Source: Rhizobacter sp.
Lineage (GTDB): Bacteria; Pseudomonadota; Gammaproteobacteria; Burkholderiales; Burkholderiaceae_C
Assembly (NCBI GenBank): GCA_025350965.1
Contig: JANXWV010000121.1
Location: forward strand, 1 to 48,791
Length of the DNA stretch: 48,791 bases
Direction: 5' to 3'
Shown: positions 1 to 10,203 of the stretch, piece by piece
Numbering within the stretch: position 1 is the first letter of the stretch
Layout: the number at the start of each line of letters is the position of its first letter
The notes under the pieces: model-generated
Databases searched by the model: none
What the model saw: the letters and a program-made list of their open reading frames with translations, nothing else
What the model was told of the DNA's origin: nothing
Position numbers and translations under genes: made by a program

Positions 1-1724
1 TCGCGCGGCACCGCTGCGCCGCGTTGACCCACCAGGAAGTCGAGATCCACGCCTTCATCCGCTTGCAGCACATGATCGATGTACAGCTTCCAGTAGCCGC
101 TGGTCATGGCCGGAGGCGGCGCCTTCCACGCCGACAAGCGCGCAGCCAACTCCGCGTCGCTGATGTGCAGGTGCAAGCGCCGCTCGGGCACGTTGAGTTC
201 TATCAGGTCGCCGTTCGCAACCACCGCCAACGGCCCGCCCGCCGCCGCCTCGGGCGCGGTGTGCAGCACGACCGTGCCGTAGGCGGTGCCGCTCATGCGC
301 GCGTCGCTGATGCGGACCATGTCGGTGATGCCCTTGCGCAGCACCTTCGGCGGCAGCGGCATGTTGCCCACCTCGGCCATGCCCGGGTAGCCGCGCGGGC
401 CGCAGTTCTTCAGGACCATCACGCAGGTCTCATCGATGTCGAGCGCGTCGTCGTCGATGCGCGCATGGAAGTCTTCGATGTTCTCGAACACCACCGCGCG
501 GCCGGTGTGCACCATCAACGCCGGCGTGGCCGCGCTCGGCTTGATGACGGCACCGCGCGGCGCCAGGTTGCCGCGCAGCACGGCGATGCCGGCGTTGGCC
601 TTGAACGGCTCGGCCAGCGACTTGATGACCTCGGGGTTGTCGTTGCGCGCATCGGCGATGTTCTCGCCCACGGTGCAGCCGTTGGCGGTGACCGCGCCGA
701 GGTGCAGGTGTTGCGCGATTTCCTTCATCACCGCCGGCAAGCCGCCCGCGTAGCAGAAGTCTTCCATCAGGTACCGGCCCGAGGGCTGCAGGTTCACCAG
801 GCACGGCAGCGTGCTGGCGAGCCGGTCGAAGTCGTCGATGCTCAGCTCGACGCCCACACGCCGTGCGATCGCCACGAGGTGGATCACCGCGTTGGTCGAG
901 CCACCGATCGCCGCCAGCGTTTTGATGGCGTTCTCGAACGCCTCGCGCGTCAGCACGGTCGAAAGCTTCTGGTCGGTGTGCACCATCTCGACCACGCGCC
1001 GCCCGGCGTTGCGCGCGATCACGTTGCGCCGGCCATCGACCGCCGGGTAGGCCGCGTTGCCGGGCAAGCCCAGGCCCAATGCCTCGACCATGCTCGCCAT
1101 CGTGCTGGCGGTGCCCATCGTCATGCAGTGGCCGTGGCTGCGGTGCATGCAGCTCTCGGCCTCGAAGAAGTCTTGCAACTTGAGCGTGCCGGCGCGCACC
1201 TGCTCGCTCATGCTCCACACGCCGGTGCCCGAGCCCAGCTCTTGCCCGCGCCACTTGCCGTTGAGCATCGGCCCGCCGCTGACGCCGATGGTCGGCAGGT
1301 TCACGCTCGCCGCACCCATCACGAGCGCAGGCGTGGTCTTGTCGCAGCCCATCAGCAGCACCACGCCGTCGATCGGGTTGCCGCGAATGCTCTCTTCCAC
1401 GTCCATGCTGGCGAGGTTGCGGTAAAGCATGGCGGTCGGGCGCAGCAAGGTCTCGCCCAGGCTCATCACCGGGAACTCGAGCGGGAAACCGCCGGCCTCG
1501 TAGACACCGATCTTGACTTGTTCTGCCAAGGTCCTGAAGTGCGAGTTGCAGGGCGTGAGTTCGCTGAACGTGTTGCAGATGCCGATCACCGGCCGGCCAT
1601 CGAACTGGTCGTGCGGAATGCCCTTGCCCTTGACCCAGCTGCGGTAGGCGAAACCGTCGCGGTCTTGCCTTCCGAACCACTGCTGGCTGCGCAGTTCGCT
1701 CGGCTTCTTTCGCGCTGTCGTCAT
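1..1724 (-). CDS. IlvD/Edd-family sugar-acid dehydratase (L-arabinonate dehydratase-like), 3' end off window
   Basis: Predicted [Fe-S]-dependent dehydratase turning an aldonic acid into a 2-keto-3-deoxy acid in the cytoplasm. I translated the minus strand directly: the protein starts MTTARKKPSELRSQQ and 574 full codons lie in the window, so only the last few residues are missing. Cluster-binding cysteines fall at Cys59, Cys127 (MGCDKTT) and Cys200, the spacing I recall for the characterised Rhizobium L-arabinonate dehydratase. The catalytic serine motif DARMSG is near residue 478. The ATG overlaps the stop of the upstream dehydrogenase by one base (TGATG), so translation is probably coupled. 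Family is secure. Substrate (arabinonate, xylonate, fuconate, galactonate or another acid) cannot be read from sequence. Confidence 0.93.
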   Translation of the reverse strand, partial: MTTARKKPSELRSQQWFGRQDRDGFAYRSWVKGKGIPHDQFDGRPVIGICNTFSELTPCNSHFRTLAEQVKIGVYEAGGFPLEFPVMSLGETLLRPTAMLYRNLASMDVEESIRGNPIDGVVLLMGCDKTTPALVMGAASVNLPTIGVSGGPMLNGKWRGQELGSGTGVWSMSEQVRAGTLKLQDFFEAESCMHRSHGHCMTMGTASTMASMVEALGLGLPGNAAYPAVDGRRNVIARNAGRRVVEMVHTDQKLSTVLTREAFENAIKTLAAIGGSTNAVIHLVAIARRVGVELSIDDFDRLASTLPCLVNLQPSGRYLMEDFCYAGGLPAVMKEIAQHLHLGAVTANGCTVGENIADARNDNPEVIKSLAEPFKANAGIAVLRGNLAPRGAVIKPSAATPALMVHTGRAVVFENIEDFHARIDDDALDIDETCVMVLKNCGPRGYPGMAEVGNMPLPPKVLRKGITDMVRISDARMSGTAYGTVVLHTAPEAAAGGPLAVVANGDLIELNVPERRLHLHISDAELAARLSAWKAPPPAMTSGYWKLYIDHVLQADEGVDLDFLVGQRGAAVPR

Positions 1725-2686
1725 CACGCTGTCCTTGATTCGTTGGGTTCGCTGGTTTCGTCGATGGCGGGCGGCAGCGCGTTGAGCCCGGCCACGAAGT
1801 CGGCCAGCATCGGTACGAAGCGCTCGCCCTGCCCAGCCGCGTCCATGGCCGCGAAGCTGTTCTTCACCTGCGCCTGGATCGGGTTGACCACGCCGAGTTC
1901 GTTCGCCATGCTGGCGAGGTAGCGCATGTCTTTGTGCGCGTTGCTGATGGTGAAGCGGTGCGCGTTCTCGTCGTGCGCGAGCGACCACTGCATGAAGGTG
2001 TCGTAGAAGGGGCTGCGCATGCGGCCGGCGCCGATCACCGAATGGAACTGCTCGATCGACAGGCCCGCCTTGCGCGAGATCGCCAGCGCCTCGGCGAACA
2101 GCGCCGCATAGCCCATGGCGACGAAGTTGTTGACGAGCTTCATCTTGTGCCCCAGGCCCACCGGGCCGAGGTGAACCACGTTCCCGGCCCAGCAGCGCAG
2201 CACCGGCTCGATGCGTGCGAAGGTGGCCGCATCGGCGCCGACCATGGTGTCGAGCGTCCCGGCCTCGGCCTCTTTCGGGGTGCGCGAGAGCGGCGCATCG
2301 ACGAAGGTCACGCCGGCGGCCTGGGCCTCGGCGGCCAGGGCGAGTGTGGACACCGGGTTCGAGGTGGAACAGTCGATGACGACCAGCCCCGGCCGCGCGC
2401 CGGCCAGCAAGCCGTGGGCACCGCGCATCAGCGCCTCGACCTGCGGCGAGCCCGTCACGCACAGGTGGACGATGTCGCAGGCTGCAGCCACGTCGCGCGC
2501 GGTCTTCACCTCTCGCGCGCCGAGCGCCACGAGCTTGTCGACCGGCTCGCGTTTGCGGTGCCCCATCACCACCAACGGGTAGCCCTTGGTCACGATGTTC
2601 TTCGCCATGCCGTGGCCCATCAGGCCCACGCCGATGAAGCCGATCACGGGGTTGGCGCTCACTGTGTCATTCACTGCGTCGTTCAC
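1724..2686 (-). CDS. NAD(P)-dependent beta-hydroxyacid dehydrogenase (3-hydroxyisobutyrate dehydrogenase family)
   Basis: Cytosolic two-domain oxidoreductase of 320 aa. The Rossmann motif GFIGVGLMG is at about residues 16-24 and the family catalytic lysine lies in LGHKMKLVNN. The substrate motif, usually DAPVSGG, reads DAPLSRTPKEAEAGTL here, which marks a less-studied subfamily. The start is a GTG with GGAG seven bases upstream. It sits between the ABC permease genes and the dehydratase (4-nt gap before, 1-nt overlap after), so it belongs to the sugar-acid operon. It probably oxidises or reduces an intermediate of that pathway. Exact substrate unknown; tartronate semialdehyde or a tetronate are possibilities. 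Confidence 0.9.
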   Translation of the reverse strand: MNDAVNDTVSANPVIGFIGVGLMGHGMAKNIVTKGYPLVVMGHRKREPVDKLVALGAREVKTARDVAAACDIVHLCVTGSPQVEALMRGAHGLLAGARPGLVVIDCSTSNPVSTLALAAEAQAAGVTFVDAPLSRTPKEAEAGTLDTMVGADAATFARIEPVLRCWAGNVVHLGPVGLGHKMKLVNNFVAMGYAALFAEALAISRKAGLSIEQFHSVIGAGRMRSPFYDTFMQWSLAHDENAHRFTISNAHKDMRYLASMANELGVVNPIQAQVKNSFAAMDAAGQGERFVPMLADFVAGLNALPPAIDETSEPNESRTA

Positions 2687-2690
2687 TGTC

Positions 2691-3572
2691 TTACTCCTTC
2701 ACCGACCCCGTCATCCCCGACACGTAGTGCTCGACGAAGAAGGAGTACACGAACGCCACAGGCAGCGAGCCCAGCAATGCGCCGGCCATCAGCGAACCCC
2801 AGTGGTAAACATCGCCCTCGACCAGTTCGGTGATGACACCGACCGGCACGGTCTTCATCTCGCTCGACGAGATGAACGTGAGCGCATAGATGAACTCGTT
2901 CCAGCTCAGTGTGAACGCGAAGATGCCGGCCGAAATGAGCCCCGGCACCGCGAGCGGCAGGATGATCTTGATGAGGATCTGCCAGCGGCTCGCACCATCG
3001 ATCAGCGCGCACTCTTCCAGCTCGTACGGGATCGACCTGAAGTAGCTCATCAGCAGCCAGGTGCTGAACGGAATCAGGAAGGTCGGGTACGACAGGATCA
3101 GCGCCCAGCGGCTGTCGAACAGGCCGAGCTGAAAGATGATGGACGCGAGCGGAATGAACAGGATGCTCGGCGGCACCAGGTAGGCCAGGAAGATGGCCCC
3201 GCCTGCCGCTTTCGCCCCCTGGAAGCGCAACCGTTCGATGGCGTAGGCCGCCAGCACCGAGGCCACCAGCGAAATGGCGGTGGACACCACCGACACGATC
3301 ACGGTGTTCAGCAGCCACGCCGGGTAGGCCGTGTGGAACAGCAGCTTCTCGAAGTGCGCGAGCGTGGGTGCGATCACCCAGAACGGGTTGCCGTCGCGCG
3401 AGAGCAGCTCGTTGTTCGGCTTGAACGACGTGACCACCATCCAATAGAACGGGAACAGCAGCACGAACACGAAGATGCCGATGGGGATGTACAGCGTGAC
3501 CCAGCGGCGCGGAATCGACTGCAGGTAGTCCATGCCCTGCGCGCTGTCGTCTTTCTTGTCGCTGCGGCTCAC
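2691..3572 (-). CDS. Carbohydrate ABC transporter permease, MalG/UgpE type
   Basis: Inner-membrane permease of 293 aa. It has an N-terminal membrane segment at about residues 28-48 and five further hydrophobic segments. The EAA-type coupling loop reads EECALIDGASRWQILIKIILP, which contacts the ATPase. The start is GTG in the sequence GTGA, a 4-nt overlap with the stop of the other permease. It pairs with that permease, the Tat-exported binding protein and the MalK-like ATPase encoded immediately upstream. Placement with the dehydratase and dehydrogenase suggests the cargo is an acid sugar or its parent sugar, but this is inference. Confidence 0.95.
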   Translation of the reverse strand: MSRSDKKDDSAQGMDYLQSIPRRWVTLYIPIGIFVFVLLFPFYWMVVTSFKPNNELLSRDGNPFWVIAPTLAHFEKLLFHTAYPAWLLNTVIVSVVSTAISLVASVLAAYAIERLRFQGAKAAGGAIFLAYLVPPSILFIPLASIIFQLGLFDSRWALILSYPTFLIPFSTWLLMSYFRSIPYELEECALIDGASRWQILIKIILPLAVPGLISAGIFAFTLSWNEFIYALTFISSSEMKTVPVGVITELVEGDVYHWGSLMAGALLGSLPVAFVYSFFVEHYVSGMTGSVKE

Positions 3573-4477
3573 TTGTCGCCCCCTTGTTGCCAGGCGCGGC
3601 GCTGCAGGCCGAAGTAGCTGAACATGATCGCGCCCAGCAGGAAGGGCACCATCAGCGTGGCCAGCGCCGCGCCTTCACCGAGCGCGCCGCCCGAGATGGC
3701 GCGCTGGAACGACAGCGTGGCCATCAGGTGCGTGGCGTTCAGCGGGCCGCCGCGTGTCAGCACGTAGATCAGCTGGAAGTCGGTGAAGGTGAACAGCACC
3801 GAGAACGTCATGACCACCGCAATGATCGGCGTGAGCAGCGGCAGCGTGATGTGCCGGAACTGCTGCCACGGCGTCGCGCCGTCGATGGCCGAGGCTTCGT
3901 AGTACGAGGGCGAGATGGTCTGCAAACCAGCGAGCAGCGAGATCGCCACGAACGGCACGCCGCGCCACACGTTCGCAACGATGGTCGAGAAGCGGGCGTT
4001 CCACGGGTTGCCCAGGAAGTCGATGTACCGGTCGATCAGCCCGAGCTTCATCAGCACCCAGCTGATGACCGAGAACTGCGCGTCGTAGAGCCACCAGAAT
4101 GCGATGGCCGACAGCGCCGTCGGCACGATCCACGGCAGCAGCACCACGGCGCGGAAGAAGCTCTTGAACGGCAGGTTGCGGTTCAGCAGCAGCGCGAGCC
4201 ACAGGCCCAGCACGAACTTGAACACGCTCGCAACCACGGTGTAGAAGAGCGTGTTGAAGAGCGCCAGCTGCGCCACGCTGTCGGTCACGAGGTAGCTGAA
4301 GTTCTCGAGGCCGACCCACTCGCCGGCCCGGCCCACCTTGGCGTCGGTGAAGCCGAGCCAGGTGCCCAGACCGAGCGGGTAGGTCAGGAACAGCAGCAGC
4401 AACACCGCCGCAGGCAGCATGAACGCCCAGCCGAGGGCGTTGCGGCTGTTCTGGAACCGATCAAGCAATGCGCGCAA
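3569..4477 (-). CDS. Carbohydrate ABC transporter permease, MalF/UgpA type
   Basis: Inner-membrane permease of about 302 aa with six hydrophobic segments and the coupling loop YYEASAIDGATPWQQFRHI. The reading frame stays open a long way upstream through the binding-protein gene, so the start had to be chosen. No ATG is available near the right place. I favour the TTG at 4477, which has ACAAGG nine bases upstream. A TTG at 4504, overlapping the binding-protein stop, would give 311 aa. It ends in a 4-nt GTGA overlap with the next permease. It forms the heterodimeric channel with that protein. Confidence 0.92.
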   Translation of the reverse strand: MRALLDRFQNSRNALGWAFMLPAAVLLLLFLTYPLGLGTWLGFTDAKVGRAGEWVGLENFSYLVTDSVAQLALFNTLFYTVVASVFKFVLGLWLALLLNRNLPFKSFFRAVVLLPWIVPTALSAIAFWWLYDAQFSVISWVLMKLGLIDRYIDFLGNPWNARFSTIVANVWRGVPFVAISLLAGLQTISPSYYEASAIDGATPWQQFRHITLPLLTPIIAVVMTFSVLFTFTDFQLIYVLTRGGPLNATHLMATLSFQRAISGGALGEGAALATLMVPFLLGAIMFSYFGLQRRAWQQGGDK

Positions 4478-4500
4478 GGGGCTGGACCTTGTAGGGGACT

Positions 4501-5829
4501 TCAAACCTTGTAATACCGCTCGGCGCGCTTCTGGGCGCGCTCGGCCGCTTCCTTCGGCGTCTTCGACCCGCTGGCGGCTTCTGCCACCATGTTGACGACG
4601 ATGAAGTCGGCGCCCGCCCCGGCCGAGGCGTAGCCCAGCTTGCCCGCGTAGCCGGCCGGCCGCATGTTCTTCACGGCGTCGCGGTACGGCGTGTTCTTCG
4701 GGTCGATGGTCCAGATCGGGCTGGCCGCATAGGTGGCGAGCGGCGGCGCAATGTAGCCGCCGGCGCCGGTTTGCCACGGGTCGAACTGCTCGCGCTCCAT
4801 CATGAACTGCAGGAACGCCTTCGCCGCGTTCGGGTACTTCGTGTACTTCATGACCATCTGGTTGAAGAACAGGTGCGACTCGGTGGGCACGCCGACCGGG
4901 CCGACCGGGAACGACGCGTGCTGGATGTCTTCCTGCAGTTCCTTGACCTTCGGGTCGGTCGAGTTCTTCGCGGCGTAGTAGATCGAGATGCCGTTGTTGG
5001 TAACGCTGATCTGGCTGTCGAGGAACGCCTTGTTGTTGTTCGGGTCGAGCCACGAGAGCGTGCCCGGAATGAAGGTGGCGTACATCTCCTTCGCGTACTC
5101 CAGCGCCTTGATTGTCTCGGGGCTGTCGATCACGACCTTGTTGGTCTTGTCGACGAGCTTGCCGCCGAACGCCCACATCAGCCAGTTGCACCACAGGCCG
5201 TCGCCGGTCGCGTTGCCCAGCGCAAAGCCACCTGGCGTGCCCTTCTCTTTCAGCGCCTTGAGCATCTTCAGGAAGTCGTCGGTGTTCTTCGGGAAGGTGT
5301 CGAAGCCGGCCGCCTTCACCTGGCTCTGGCGGTACACCATGTACGAGCCAGCCGCGCCCAGCGCCAGGCCGAGCCACTTCTTGCCGTCGGGCTTGAGGTA
5401 GGCCTCGCAGGCCGGGTACCAGCCGCCGTACTTCTTGCCCAGGTACTCGGCCACGTCGGTCACGTCGAGCAGCTTCTCGGGGTACAGGTTCGCATCGTCG
5501 TTGGTCGACAGGATGATGTCGGGCCCGGCGCCTGTGTTGGCTGCAACGGCCGCCTTGGGCCGCACGTCTTCCCAGCCTTCGTTGTCGACACGCACCTCGA
5601 TGCCGGTCTTCTCGGTGAACTTCTTGACGTTGACCATGTAGGCGTCGATGTCGCCTTGCACGAAGCGGCTCCAACGCAGCACGCGCAGCTTGGCGTCTTT
5701 CTCGGGCTTGAGCACGAGCGTTTGCGCATGCACGGCTGGCGCCGCCAGCAACGCGCCCGCGCCACCCACGGCAGCGGCGGCAGCGCCAGCGGAACCTTCG
5801 AGAAACTTGCGGCGGTTGAAGTCATTCAT
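4501..5829 (-). CDS. Tat-exported sugar-binding protein of the ABC transporter
   Basis: Periplasmic solute-binding protein (family 1, MalE-like) of 442 aa. The N-terminus has a twin-arginine signal: NRRKFLEGS, then an alanine-rich core and a cleavage site after APAVHAQ. The mature part has the extended family fold with the motif TGAGPDIILSTNDDANLYPE and a C-terminal helical region. ATG at 5829 is preceded by AGGAGA at a good distance. The frame extends upstream to 5922 but that leader lacks signal-peptide character. Tat export of a binding protein is typical of this subgroup in Burkholderiales. Cargo unknown; context suggests a sugar acid or pentose. Confidence 0.95.
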   Translation of the reverse strand: MNDFNRRKFLEGSAGAAAAAVGGAGALLAAPAVHAQTLVLKPEKDAKLRVLRWSRFVQGDIDAYMVNVKKFTEKTGIEVRVDNEGWEDVRPKAAVAANTGAGPDIILSTNDDANLYPEKLLDVTDVAEYLGKKYGGWYPACEAYLKPDGKKWLGLALGAAGSYMVYRQSQVKAAGFDTFPKNTDDFLKMLKALKEKGTPGGFALGNATGDGLWCNWLMWAFGGKLVDKTNKVVIDSPETIKALEYAKEMYATFIPGTLSWLDPNNNKAFLDSQISVTNNGISIYYAAKNSTDPKVKELQEDIQHASFPVGPVGVPTESHLFFNQMVMKYTKYPNAAKAFLQFMMEREQFDPWQTGAGGYIAPPLATYAASPIWTIDPKNTPYRDAVKNMRPAGYAGKLGYASAGAGADFIVVNMVAEAASGSKTPKEAAERAQKRAERYYKV

Positions 5830-5890
5830 GGGTTGTCTCCTCGGTGTTGAACGGAAAGGCTGATTCGGGCCGCGAGCTGGTGCGGCCAAT

Positions 5891-6964
<1,074 letters not shown>

Positions 6965-7100
6965 GCAATCGAATCCTGGTTGGGGCACCGGGCCGCACCC
7001 TGTCGGCGGTCGTGGCTTGGGTGCTGATGCCGACAAAGTATCTGCACCGCGCCGTGCCTGCGCCATCAGGGCAAACAGCGAGGCGCCGGCCGAAACGCAC

Positions 7101-7119
7101 TTGTATGATGACCCGACAA
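7101..7119. promoter_or_regulatory. Candidate GntR/FadR operator and -10 element in the divergent control region
   Basis: The sequence TTGTATGATGACCCGACAA is an imperfect inverted repeat (TTGT...ACAA) ending three bases before the GntR-regulator ATG. It contains TATGAT, a good -10 hexamer, so the regulator mRNA may be nearly leaderless, and no Shine-Dalgarno is visible there. FadR-family proteins often bind short inverted repeats near their own promoter. The site is the best operator candidate in the 157 bp shared with the ABC operon. I found no second copy. Confidence 0.35.
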
Positions 7120-7121
7120 CC

Positions 7122-7964
7122 ATGCTCGATTCACCCACCATCATCCGCTCCCCCGCGCCGCTGACGACCGAGCGCTTGTCGGACCGGCTCGCCGCCCGGC
7201 TGGTCGGGCAGATCACCTCCGGCGCGCTGCTGCCGGGCGCACGCCTGCCCACCGAAGTGCAGCTCGCGTTGGCGCACGGCGTGTCACGCACGGTGGTGCG
7301 CGAGGCGGTGCACCAACTCAAGTCGCGCCAGCTCGTGAGTGCGCGTCAGGGTCTGGGCGTGTTCGTGTCGCAGCCCCCCGCGAACCGGCCACTCGAATTC
7401 GACCCGCGTGTGCTCGATTCGGTGCAAGCCGTGGTGCATGTGGTCGAGGTGCGCCGCGTGCTCGAAGGCGAGATCGCCGCACTCGCCGCCGAACGCGCCA
7501 CACGCGCGCAGGTGGCGGCACTTCGGCGCGCGCTGAAGGCGATCGACAAGGCGGCGGCTGCCGGTGAAGACGGCGTGGCCGAAGACCTGGCCTTTCACCG
7601 CGCGATCGGTGACTCGACCGGCAACCCGCAGTTTCGCCTGCTGCTCGGCTTCCTGGAGCAGTACCTGCGCGAAGGCATGCGCATCACCCGCGGCAACGAG
7701 GCGCGCCGCGTTGACTTCATGGCCGCCGTGCGGCGTGAGCATGCCGACATCGTCGAAGCCATTGCCGCGCGCGACCCGGTGGCGGCACGCCGCTGCGCCA
7801 TGGCGCACTTGCGGCATGGCGAGCGCCGGCTCGTCGAAGGTGGCGTGCTCGATGGGTCGACGCGCAAGCGGGTTCTTCAGCCACTCCGCAAGCCACCACC
7901 GAAGACGGCCCCGCCGGCCCGAACGTCAGCCCTGCCCACCCTTGCCACGCGAGCCCGCCGATGA
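7122..7964 (+). CDS. GntR-family (FadR/FCD subfamily) transcriptional regulator
   Basis: DNA-binding repressor or activator of 280 aa. The N-terminal winged helix carries [22 protein letters not shown] (about residues 40-62). The FCD ligand domain follows, with [15 protein letters not shown] and a C-terminal [17 protein letters not shown] segment that includes likely metal-binding histidines. After the FCD fold ends near residue 240 there is an extra basic, proline-rich tail of about 40 residues. It is the first gene of the tetronate operon, overlaps ltnD by ATGA, and faces the ABC operon. It probably controls both in response to a sugar acid. Confidence 0.93.
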   Translation: MLDSPTIIRSPAPLTTERLSDRLAARLVGQITSGALLPGARLPTEVQLALAHGVSRTVVREAVHQLKSRQLVSARQGLGVFVSQPPANRPLEFDPRVLDSVQAVVHVVEVRRVLEGEIAALAAERATRAQVAALRRALKAIDKAAAAGEDGVAEDLAFHRAIGDSTGNPQFRLLLGFLEQYLREGMRITRGNEARRVDFMAAVRREHADIVEAIAARDPVAARRCAMAHLRHGERRLVEGGVLDGSTRKRVLQPLRKPPPKTAPPARTSALPTLATRARR

Positions 7965-8920
7965 CGAACAGCGCGACCACCACCCCCGCCTCACCGCCCA
8001 CGCTGGGCGTCATCGGCCTCGGCTCGATGGGCATGGGCGCAGCCCTCACCGCCCTTCGCAACGGTTGCAGCGTGTGCGGCCTCGACACCCGCGCCGCGGC
8101 GCGCGAGCGCTTCATTGCGCAGGGCGGCACGGCCACCGCATCGCTCGCCCACCTCGGCGCCACCTGCGACGCCGCGATGGTGCTGGTCGTGAACGCCGCG
8201 CAGACCGAAGAGGTGCTGTTCGCAACCGACGGCCTGGCTGCCCTCATGAAACCCGGCTCGGTTGTCATCGCCTCCGCCACGGTCGACCCGACGCTGCCAC
8301 CACTGTGGGAAGCGCGCCTGGCCGAGCGCGGCCTGTGGCTGATCGACGCGCCGGTGTCGGGCGGCGCGGTCAAAGCGGCGGCGGGCCAGATGACAGTGAT
8401 GGCCTCGGGCAAGCCCGAGGCGTTCGCTGCGGTGGGCGGTTTGCTCGATGCGGTGGCGGGCAAGGTGTACCGGCTCGGCGACCGCGCCGGCATCGGCTCG
8501 ACCGTGAAGATGGTGAACCAGCATCTCGCGGGCGTGCACATCGCCGCCGCCTGCGAAGGCATGGCGCTGGGCATGCGCGCCGGTGCCGACCCGCATGCCT
8601 TGTACGAAGTCATCTGCAATTCGGCGGGCATGAGCTGGATGTTCCAGAACCGCGTGCCGCACATCCTGGCCGGCGACTACACGCCGCTGTCGGCCGTGAA
8701 CATCTTCATCAAGGACCTGGGCATCGTGCTCGACGCCGCGCGCAAGCTCGCGTTCCCGTTGCCACTGGCAGCGGCGGCGCACCAGCTGTACATCGCCACC
8801 GCAGCCGCCGGGCATGGTGCAGAAGACGATTCGGCAGTGATCAAGTACTACGCGCAGCTCGCGGGTCTCGAGCTGCCTGCGGCTGCGGCTTCGGCCCCGA
8901 CCGCAACGCCAGCACCATGA
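7961..8920 (+). CDS. ltnD: L-threonate dehydrogenase
   Basis: NAD-dependent oxidation of L-threonate to 2-oxo-tetronate, the first step of the acid-sugar pathway defined for LtnD/OtnI/OtnK/OtnC. The protein is 319 aa with Rossmann motif GVIGLGSMGMG, the family substrate motif DAPVSGGAVKAA and catalytic-lysine motif STVKMVNQH. The identification leans on the following genes otnK and otnC, which recur beside ltnD in characterised clusters. Both ends overlap neighbours by ATGA. The C-terminus has an Ala/Pro-rich tail. No otnI isomerase is visible in the window, so it may lie elsewhere or be replaced. Confidence 0.88.
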   Translation: MTNSATTTPASPPTLGVIGLGSMGMGAALTALRNGCSVCGLDTRAAARERFIAQGGTATASLAHLGATCDAAMVLVVNAAQTEEVLFATDGLAALMKPGSVVIASATVDPTLPPLWEARLAERGLWLIDAPVSGGAVKAAAGQMTVMASGKPEAFAAVGGLLDAVAGKVYRLGDRAGIGSTVKMVNQHLAGVHIAAACEGMALGMRAGADPHALYEVICNSAGMSWMFQNRVPHILAGDYTPLSAVNIFIKDLGIVLDAARKLAFPLPLAAAAHQLYIATAAAGHGAEDDSAVIKYYAQLAGLELPAAAASAPTATPAP

Positions 8921-10203
8921 TTCTCGGTGTCATCGCCGACGACTTCACCGGTGCCACCGACGTGGCCAGCATGCTGGTGCGCGCGGGGCTGCGCACCGCG
9001 CTGGTCATCGGCGTGCCGAACGGTGCGCCGCCGGCGGCCGACGCCATCGTCGTCGCGCTGAAGAGCCGCACCGTGCCGGCCGCTGATGCGGTGCGCGAGT
9101 CGCTTGCGGCCCTGCGCTGGCTGCAAGCTGCGGCGGGGGTCGAGGGCCTTCGCCAGTGCTACTTCAAGTACTGCTCGACCTTCGACAGCACACCGGCCGG
9201 CAACATCGGCCCAGTGACCGATGCGTTGATGGATGCACTGAGTGACCAACCCAACGCGGGCTTCAGCATCGCCTGCCCCGCCTTCCCCGAGAACGGCCGC
9301 ACGGTGTTCCGCGGCCACCTGTTCGTGGGCGACGAGTTGCTGTCGGACTCGGGCATGCGCAACCACCCGCTCACGCCGATGACCGACGCGAACCTGGTGC
9401 GCGTGCTGCAGGCGCAGTGCCGGCGCCGCGTCGGGCTGATCCGCCACGACACGGTGGCGCAGGGCGTGGCCGCCGTGCGCGAGCGCATTGCGGTGCTGCG
9501 GGCCGAGGGCTTCGGCGTGGCGGTGGCCGATGCCATTGCCAATGCCGACCTGCGCGTGCTGGGCGAAGCGTGTGCCGACCTGCCCCTGCTCACGGCCGGC
9601 TCGGGCCTGGCGCTCGGCCTGCCCGACGCGTACGCCGCGCGCGGCTGGGTGCAACCCGATGCGCAGGCTGCGCGGCTCGACGCGATGCACGGGCCGGCTG
9701 CCGTGCTGTCGGGTTCCTGTTCGCTCGCCACCAACGCGCAGGTGGCCGCATGGCAAGCCGCAGGCAAGCCAGCCTTCGCGCTCGACGTGCGCGCGCTGGC
9801 GCGCGGCGAGCCGGTCGCGGAACGCGCGCTGGCGTGCGCCCGGGCGCACATCGCAAACGGGCCGGTGCTGGTGTTCGCCACCGCGCCGGCCGATGCGCTG
9901 AAGGCGCTGCAGGCCGAGCTCGGCGCGGCCGAGGCGGGCGCCTGGGTCGAGGCCTGCCTGGCACAGGTGGCGCTCGCACTCGTCAATGCGGGCGTGCGGC
10001 GGCTCGTGGTGGCCGGCGGCGAGACCTCGGGCGCGGTGGTGCAGGCGCTCGCCATCAGCACCTTGCGCATCGGCCCGGCCATCTGCCCCGGCGTGCCGTG
10101 GACGCAAGCCGAGCGGGCGGGCGCACCACTGTGGCTGGCGCTCAAGTCGGGCAACTTCGGCGGGCCAGGGTTCTTTGCGGACGCACTGGCGATGACCGCA
10201 TGA
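8917..10203 (+). CDS. otnK: 3-oxo-tetronate kinase (DUF1537 family)
   Basis: ATP-dependent kinase of 428 aa making 3-oxo-tetronate 4-phosphate. The N-terminal DUF1537 motif ADDFTGATDVA (about residues 7-17) binds the acid sugar. The C-terminal nucleotide-binding part has LSGSCSLATNAQV and VVAGGETSGAVV, which are typical. ATG at 8917 overlaps the ltnD stop, and its own stop overlaps otnC, again by ATGA. It acts between the two dehydrogenases and the decarboxylase in the same operon. Confidence 0.92.
   Translation: MILGVIADDFTGATDVASMLVRAGLRTALVIGVPNGAPPAADAIVVALKSRTVPAADAVRESLAALRWLQAAAGVEGLRQCYFKYCSTFDSTPAGNIGPVTDALMDALSDQPNAGFSIACPAFPENGRTVFRGHLFVGDELLSDSGMRNHPLTPMTDANLVRVLQAQCRRRVGLIRHDTVAQGVAAVRERIAVLRAEGFGVAVADAIANADLRVLGEACADLPLLTAGSGLALGLPDAYAARGWVQPDAQAARLDAMHGPAAVLSGSCSLATNAQVAAWQAAGKPAFALDVRALARGEPVAERALACARAHIANGPVLVFATAPADALKALQAELGAAEAGAWVEACLAQVALALVNAGVRRLVVAGGETSGAVVQALAISTLRIGPAICPGVPWTQAERAGAPLWLALKSGNFGGPGFFADALAMTA

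Noticed and set aside
24..1922. Long plus-strand frame (632 codons) opposite the dehydratase
   Set aside because: It is the antisense of the IlvD/Edd gene, is rich in His/Arg/Gln runs typical of GC-rich shadow frames, and has no recognisable domain.
3569..5674. 701-codon permease frame
   Set aside because: The upstream half is a shifted frame of the binding-protein gene; only the last roughly 300 codons encode the permease.
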